Assembly: GCA_009760855.2 (NCBI GenBank)
Contig: WPIO01000062.1
Span: forward strand, 1,770,001-1,834,000
Length of the DNA stretch: 64,000 nucleotides
Direction of reading: 5' to 3'
Source of the DNA: Cristatella mucedo
Lineage: Eukaryota > Bryozoa > Phylactolaemata > Cristatellidae
Positions 59,650-64,000 of the stretch are shown here, in pieces; positions within the stretch are counted from its first letter, which is position 1; each line of letters starts with the position of its first letter. The notes under the pieces are model-generated. The model was not told where the DNA came from. It saw only the letters and a program-made list of their open reading frames with translations, and did no database searches. Made by a program: the position numbers and the translations under genes.

Positions 59650-61889
59650 CTCCTGTTCCTCCCCCCCCCCGTTGCTACTAGCACTTCCGAAGTTGCTTGG
59701 ACTTCTGTGGTTCAAGGGCTGTCCTTTACCAGAGCCCGAGTGGTTTGGCAGGAAAGTCAGGTCTTGGCTCGGCTACGATGAGCCGAAAGTCCCGAAGCAC
59801 TGCCGTGCCGTAGTGGTAAAGGGTGGCGATTGGAATCGAGCTCGCCATATGACGAGAAGATTTATAGTCGTTGAGAACACGGGTGTTATTTTGTAATTAC
59901 TTAACATTGTTTTGATTTCGTTTTCAATCGTTCGCAGTCTGATTTCAGTCAGCACATGTGAGGTCGTGGGCCGTGGCATGATAGGCCTGTGACCGATGTA
60001 TTTGTCTCCCATTCGATTTTGCCAACCTGCTTAGCATTGTATGGAACGTGAATCCCGTGAAGATGCTGACTTCACACTTGCATGAAGAGCTTGTTGCCAT
60101 ACTGCAGCTCTTATTGGCATCCTTTTTTGTGGTTTGCCGGTATCGACTTGAACGAGAAAAATTTTGAATGAACTCATAGTCCTCGATGTGTGCTAATATT
60201 TAATGGCACTTGTTATAATGTGTTGCTTGCGAGCGAAGATGCTTCAACTCCGGCTGATTGGAATGCCACTGCGGCACAAAATTTGCTCCTATTTATTGGG
60301 GCTGACAAATATACTTGGGTTCCGAAAACCAGTGAACAGTGAATTGTTCAAAGGGAGTTTAATTGTCAACCTTGTACCTCCACGGCAGGTGAGATTTTCT
60401 CGCATGTTGTATCCAAAAATGCCAGACTTTCGCTTATTACTCGCATCTTGTATGTTTTTTGTGTTCCTGCGTCATGTGCTGACAATGTACATGCTGCCCT
60501 GTATTGCTTGCATGAACAAGGCGTGACATGTAAACTGTCACAGCGTACACTTCGATTGAAATTGGAGGACGATCCAGGTGTCGGTCGCACCGGAGGTTCC
60601 CGTGAGAGATTCCCCGGGCCACCGATAAGACACGACCCTCCTTTAAAGGAAAGGCACCGCTTGCACGAAACTATTAGCTTAGCGGAGCCACCATTTGTTT
60701 TTACAAGGGAATGCCTCGGTTTCAGCACATCGCGCGACCGGTGAAGAGTCTCGTCTCGTAGAGTGCCCGCAGGCTGCCGAGCTCGTGCCGTACAAGCCTG
60801 ACAAGGCGGTCATTGCTTGCACCCGGATGTGGTCAAGGTGTTGGTACGAGTGGGAGCTTGCAAACCTACGTGGAGCCGACAACTGGCATGGCCAGACAGC
60901 CTGGGGCTTGAACAGCACGAAATCACCAGTAAGCAATACAAATTTAACAGCATTAGTCGGCATTAAAGCATACACCGACTTCCCTGTGAAAGACTGTCGA
61001 AGCCCAATATAGCAAAGCCGGCAAGGCACTTGGCCGAATATGGAAAACAGCATTGGTGCCTGTAGTGTCACCGCCACGTAAGAATCGCGGCGCTCGAGGA
61101 ACGTCGTTGCTGCGATAAGACGCAAGCTGGCGCCTTCGGGAATGGCCGATGTGCACGGACGCGAGAGCAGAAGGGTCCGCGAGTTGCCAATACGTTGACC
61201 TGGATTGAGCACTCGTGAAAAATATCCCGTTGGCTTTTGCTAGTCCCGTGAGCATACTAAAATAATGGAGCGAACAAAAACAGCATTTCCAGCTGGGTTA
61301 AAAAAAAATTCAAGTTTACGCCACCAGCTAGATTTTCGGTGTTACTGACGCACTGCGGCTGCTTCTAACTGTTGCAGGCGATGCGCAGGTATGCCGACCG
61401 TAGCTAGGCATGGGAAAATTCTTCTCACGGCGAATTTATTGGTCGTTCCCGTGGACCAATGGAATGAGGCTCGGCAATTTCGGACTACATAGCTACTGCG
61501 GCCCGGCCGCAGTAGCCGCTGTAAGTTACACAATTCTTATCGATAGTATAGTTGCCAAACGTATGTCACTTTCCGGTAGCCTGGTTGGACGGCAGGTGTA
61601 TACAAATATCGCGACAAGTGTAAACATACGTACAGCATGTACATAGAGGATGACTAACCAGGAATAGACGTTTGACGAAACTGGGCTCCCCTCTATGGGG
61701 CATGGTTTGGTTTGCGGATTTGGATTTAAGCTTTTGGATTGTTATACATAACAGCCGGAGGGTTAATCTCGCAGGCTATTCATTAATTAGAAAATTCTAG
61801 GCCTTTTATTGTTTCAAGTGATGGTGTGGCATGCATTTAGGGCCCAACAGCTTTTATTTAAAGGTTCATCGAAGAATTTTTTATTTGAT
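59650..61889. other. Intergenic; no gene firmly recognised
   Basis: 3' flank of the SLC35A gene, with a 10-base C run at 59661-59670. No obvious AATAAA close by. Between 60440 and 61255 open frames exist on both strands (- frame of 177 codons at 60679-61212; + frames at 60448-60744 and 60695-61012), with no recognised domain. Confidence 0.35.
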
Positions 61890-62410
61890 GAGCATATCTC
61901 CCTCTTAAGTCAGCCAACTTTTAGCTAAGGAACATCGCCATAATTAAGGCTTGCTTAGTTCGGAGTACGACAGCCAAAATAGTTTTTTATCACTTTATTA
62001 TATCGCGTCTGCATTATTGAAATTCCGTGTACTCAGGACTCCTTGCAATAGCCCTTAATCGTGTGCAGCTGGTGCAAAAACTCAGCAGCTGTTATGGTCT
62101 GATGGCAACAGGTGAAGCTGCCGCGTCTAGCACTTTCTGTCTGAGCTTTACTGGCTCCCTATCATGCTTCGTATTGATTTCAAGATCCTCTGTCTGGCTT
62201 AAAGGCAATTTCGCTTGCTTTCGCAAGCTTACCTATCCGACTCACTCTTCCAGAATGCTTTCGCATGACCCGTCCCTCAGCATCTAGTCATCTCACCGTC
62301 CCCAAATTAAAATCTTTAACGATCGAGTATGTACGGAAAGTCTGGAACTCGCTTCTGGCTAAGGTCGAAATCTGCAATGACCTTGTATTGGTTCAGTCTT
62401 AGCTATAGCG
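61890..62410 (+). mobile_element. Old L2/CR1-like LINE fragment
   Basis: Broken frames read LNRVQLVQKLSSCYGL, a tggctccctatcatgcttcg stretch for LHWLPI, ISRSSVWLKGNF (shifted from RIDFKILCL), then KVWNSLLAKVEICNDL, equivalent to KTWNSLPTCIRTSPDL. Confidence 0.55.
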
Positions 62411-62411
62411 C

Positions 62412-62530
62412 CGAGCTGGTTTGGTCAAGCGATTATGGTGCTCGCCCCGGCCAAGGTCTGGCTGAGGTCGTTGGATCGAGCCCCGAGGCATATGTGAAGC
62501 GCCTGAATAGAGATTAAGTTCTTTATGGTT
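62412..62530 (+). repeat. tRNA-derived SINE2
   Basis: gagctggtttggtcaagcga, ttatggtgctcgccccggcc, aaggtctggctgaggtcgtt, ggatcgagccccgaggcata, then gtgaagcgcctgaatagaga and ttaagttctttatggttag. It is followed by AT-rich DNA. Confidence 0.75.
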
Positions 62531-62975
62531 AGTATACAACTGAATTATATATTATGAAGGTTATTTATATTATATATAACTAATCTTCAATAATTTAATA
62601 ATATATATATAAGCATTTATAATAATTATTATATATAATTATATGTGTTATTATATAATTTTATATTGCATAGTATAATAATTATATATACATAGGTATT
62701 ATATATAATTAATATAAATATTACATATAATAATTATATATAAATAATATATATATAATAGTATAATATAGTATATATATAATATATTTTATAATAATTA
62801 TAGTTATAACTAAACTAATTAGATACTAAAATTACTACTATATTTTTAATTATTATTGTTTAATTATTATTTATAGTTATATGCAATTCTTATTTAATAA
62901 TTAATTACTACAATACTAAAATTATACTAATAATTAGATATTATATATAAGTATTACATATTATATATAAAGACG
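62531..62975. repeat. AT-rich low-complexity stretch
   Basis: About 445 bases almost only of A and T in irregular ATAT/TAAT patterns, not a simple dinucleotide repeat. Confidence 0.9.
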
Positions 62976-63264
62976 CATCTGTTACGTTCAGCTTTCCATC
63001 ACCCATCGAGCCTATCTTGCTTGTTTCTGTGCACTTTGCATGCCCACCTTTGGTGATTCAATTCATGTTACTATCCAGAGGTCCTACAAAATGGTGGCAA
63101 CCGGTGTCTTCGTGTTTGCTTTCGTTTGCTGATCTAAGAATGGCGCTTGCTTCGCGTGCACGTCTAAGCATAATACTTTTCATAGTATCCTTGCTTATTG
63201 ACTCTCTCGCAGCGAGTTGTAAAGCGGGTAAACAGCGATCTGAACCTTCCAGGGTGCTATGCAA

Positions 63265-63405
63265 ACGATCTATTATATTATTATTTTGGCACACCTGTAG
63301 GGGATCAGGACGATCTATTATATTGTTATTTTGGCATACTTGTAGGGGATCAGGACGATCTGTTATATGGTTATTTTGGCACACCTGCAGGGGATCAGGA
63401 CGATC
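63265..63405 (+). repeat. 45-base minisatellite, three copies
   Basis: Units start at 63265, 63310 and 63355, with a partial fourth at 63400 (acgatctattatattattat, then tttggcacacctgtagggga and tcagg). 45 is a multiple of three, so an open + frame repeats a 15-residue unit (RSIILLFWHTCRGSG) without a stop. Confidence 0.95.
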
Positions 63406-64000
63406 GCTGGACCCCTCGTTTCACTTGAGAAAACAGGGAGAAAGCCCTCGAAGATAAGATGAAATATTTTTCGTCAAAATTGTGTGTTATATAATTTTCA
63501 GTCACGATTGATAGAAATTAGTCATGGGTGAAATATTTATATTAACTATTAGTTTTAGATTTAGGATTGCACAGAGGGGGAACGGGCAATGAAGCTTTCT
63601 ACACCAAAAATTCGACCTACCACTCAAGCACCCGTTACTTCTGCAGCTGTGAATCTTTCTAAGCCTCTGTCTAGCACGCATGCACATCTTATCATAGATC
63701 ACCCGCTCATCTAAGCCCTCCTTCATTCATCATCAAGGTGTCACGCTGCCCTGAGCTCTGTCACACTCCCCGTACCCACTCACCCAAAGACAGACAAACC
63801 GTCATCAGAAGAGAGCAGCAAATCAGGAAGCGAGGAAAACGCTGTATATCCAAATACGACTTTGGAGGTGGAGCTGAAGAAATAACACCCCAATAGTAGG
63901 TCAGAGGAAGCGTCGTCGCTAAGATTTTTACTACTGCTTCTCTGCTGAATTTGTGCGAAAAGTCGCGCACAGTAAATATCGAGTCGAAAATACGGAAGAC
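63406..64000. other. Nothing recognised
   Basis: No exon or known repeat up to the window end. Confidence 0.4.

Noticed and set aside
59795-59850. tRNA-like sequence (gccgtagtggtaaagg...gattggaatcgagc)
   Set aside because: Too short and lacks the body or tail of either SINE family; possibly a remnant, not supportable.
63265-63405. CRISPR-like array
   Set aside because: The units are contiguous without spacers, so it is a minisatellite in an animal genome.

Overview
The window is nuclear DNA from an animal, probably an invertebrate. Genes are split by GT-AG introns of 0.2 to 8 kb, the protein families are animal ones, and most of the rest is retrotransposon debris, tRNA-derived SINEs and long microsatellites. 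I cannot name the species from the sequence.

Four genes lie on the + strand. (1) The last two exons of a PGGHG/ATHL1-type glucosidase (collagen glucosylgalactosyl-hydroxylysine turnover) end at 1988. (2) A CpG-rich promoter near 5.04-5.68 kb leads into a gene I do not recognise: first exon from 5650, large last exon ending at 11320. (3) BCS1L, the AAA-ATPase that inserts the Rieske protein into respiratory complex III, is complete in six coding exons from 21605 to 33891 (421 aa). (4) An SLC35A-type nucleotide-sugar transporter, most like the senju UDP-galactose transporters, is complete in five exons from 40483 to 59649 (380 aa). A possible last exon of a further gene lies on the - strand at 44259-44446, inside the first intron of the transporter. 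These genes are ordinary housekeeping neighbours and show no shared pathway.

Mobile DNA fills introns and spacers. There are two LINE families of the L2/CR1 type (here LINE-A and LINE-B), two tRNA-derived SINE families (SINE1, SINE2), a gypsy-like LTR remnant (14.2-16.4 kb), an internally deleted Tigger/pogo transposon (37547-38867), a short inverted-repeat MITE (35811-36427) and a nearly full-length 5.6 kb non-LTR element with a restriction-like endonuclease (47977-53533, - strand). The last of these sits inside the second intron of the transporter and splits a SINE1 copy in two. SINE2 carries a 3' tail that matches the LINE-A tail, which suggests it is mobilised by LINE-A enzymes.

Runs of 8-17 G or C are frequent. 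One of them coincides with a reading-frame break in the endonuclease-type retroelement, so some breaks may be assembly artefacts.
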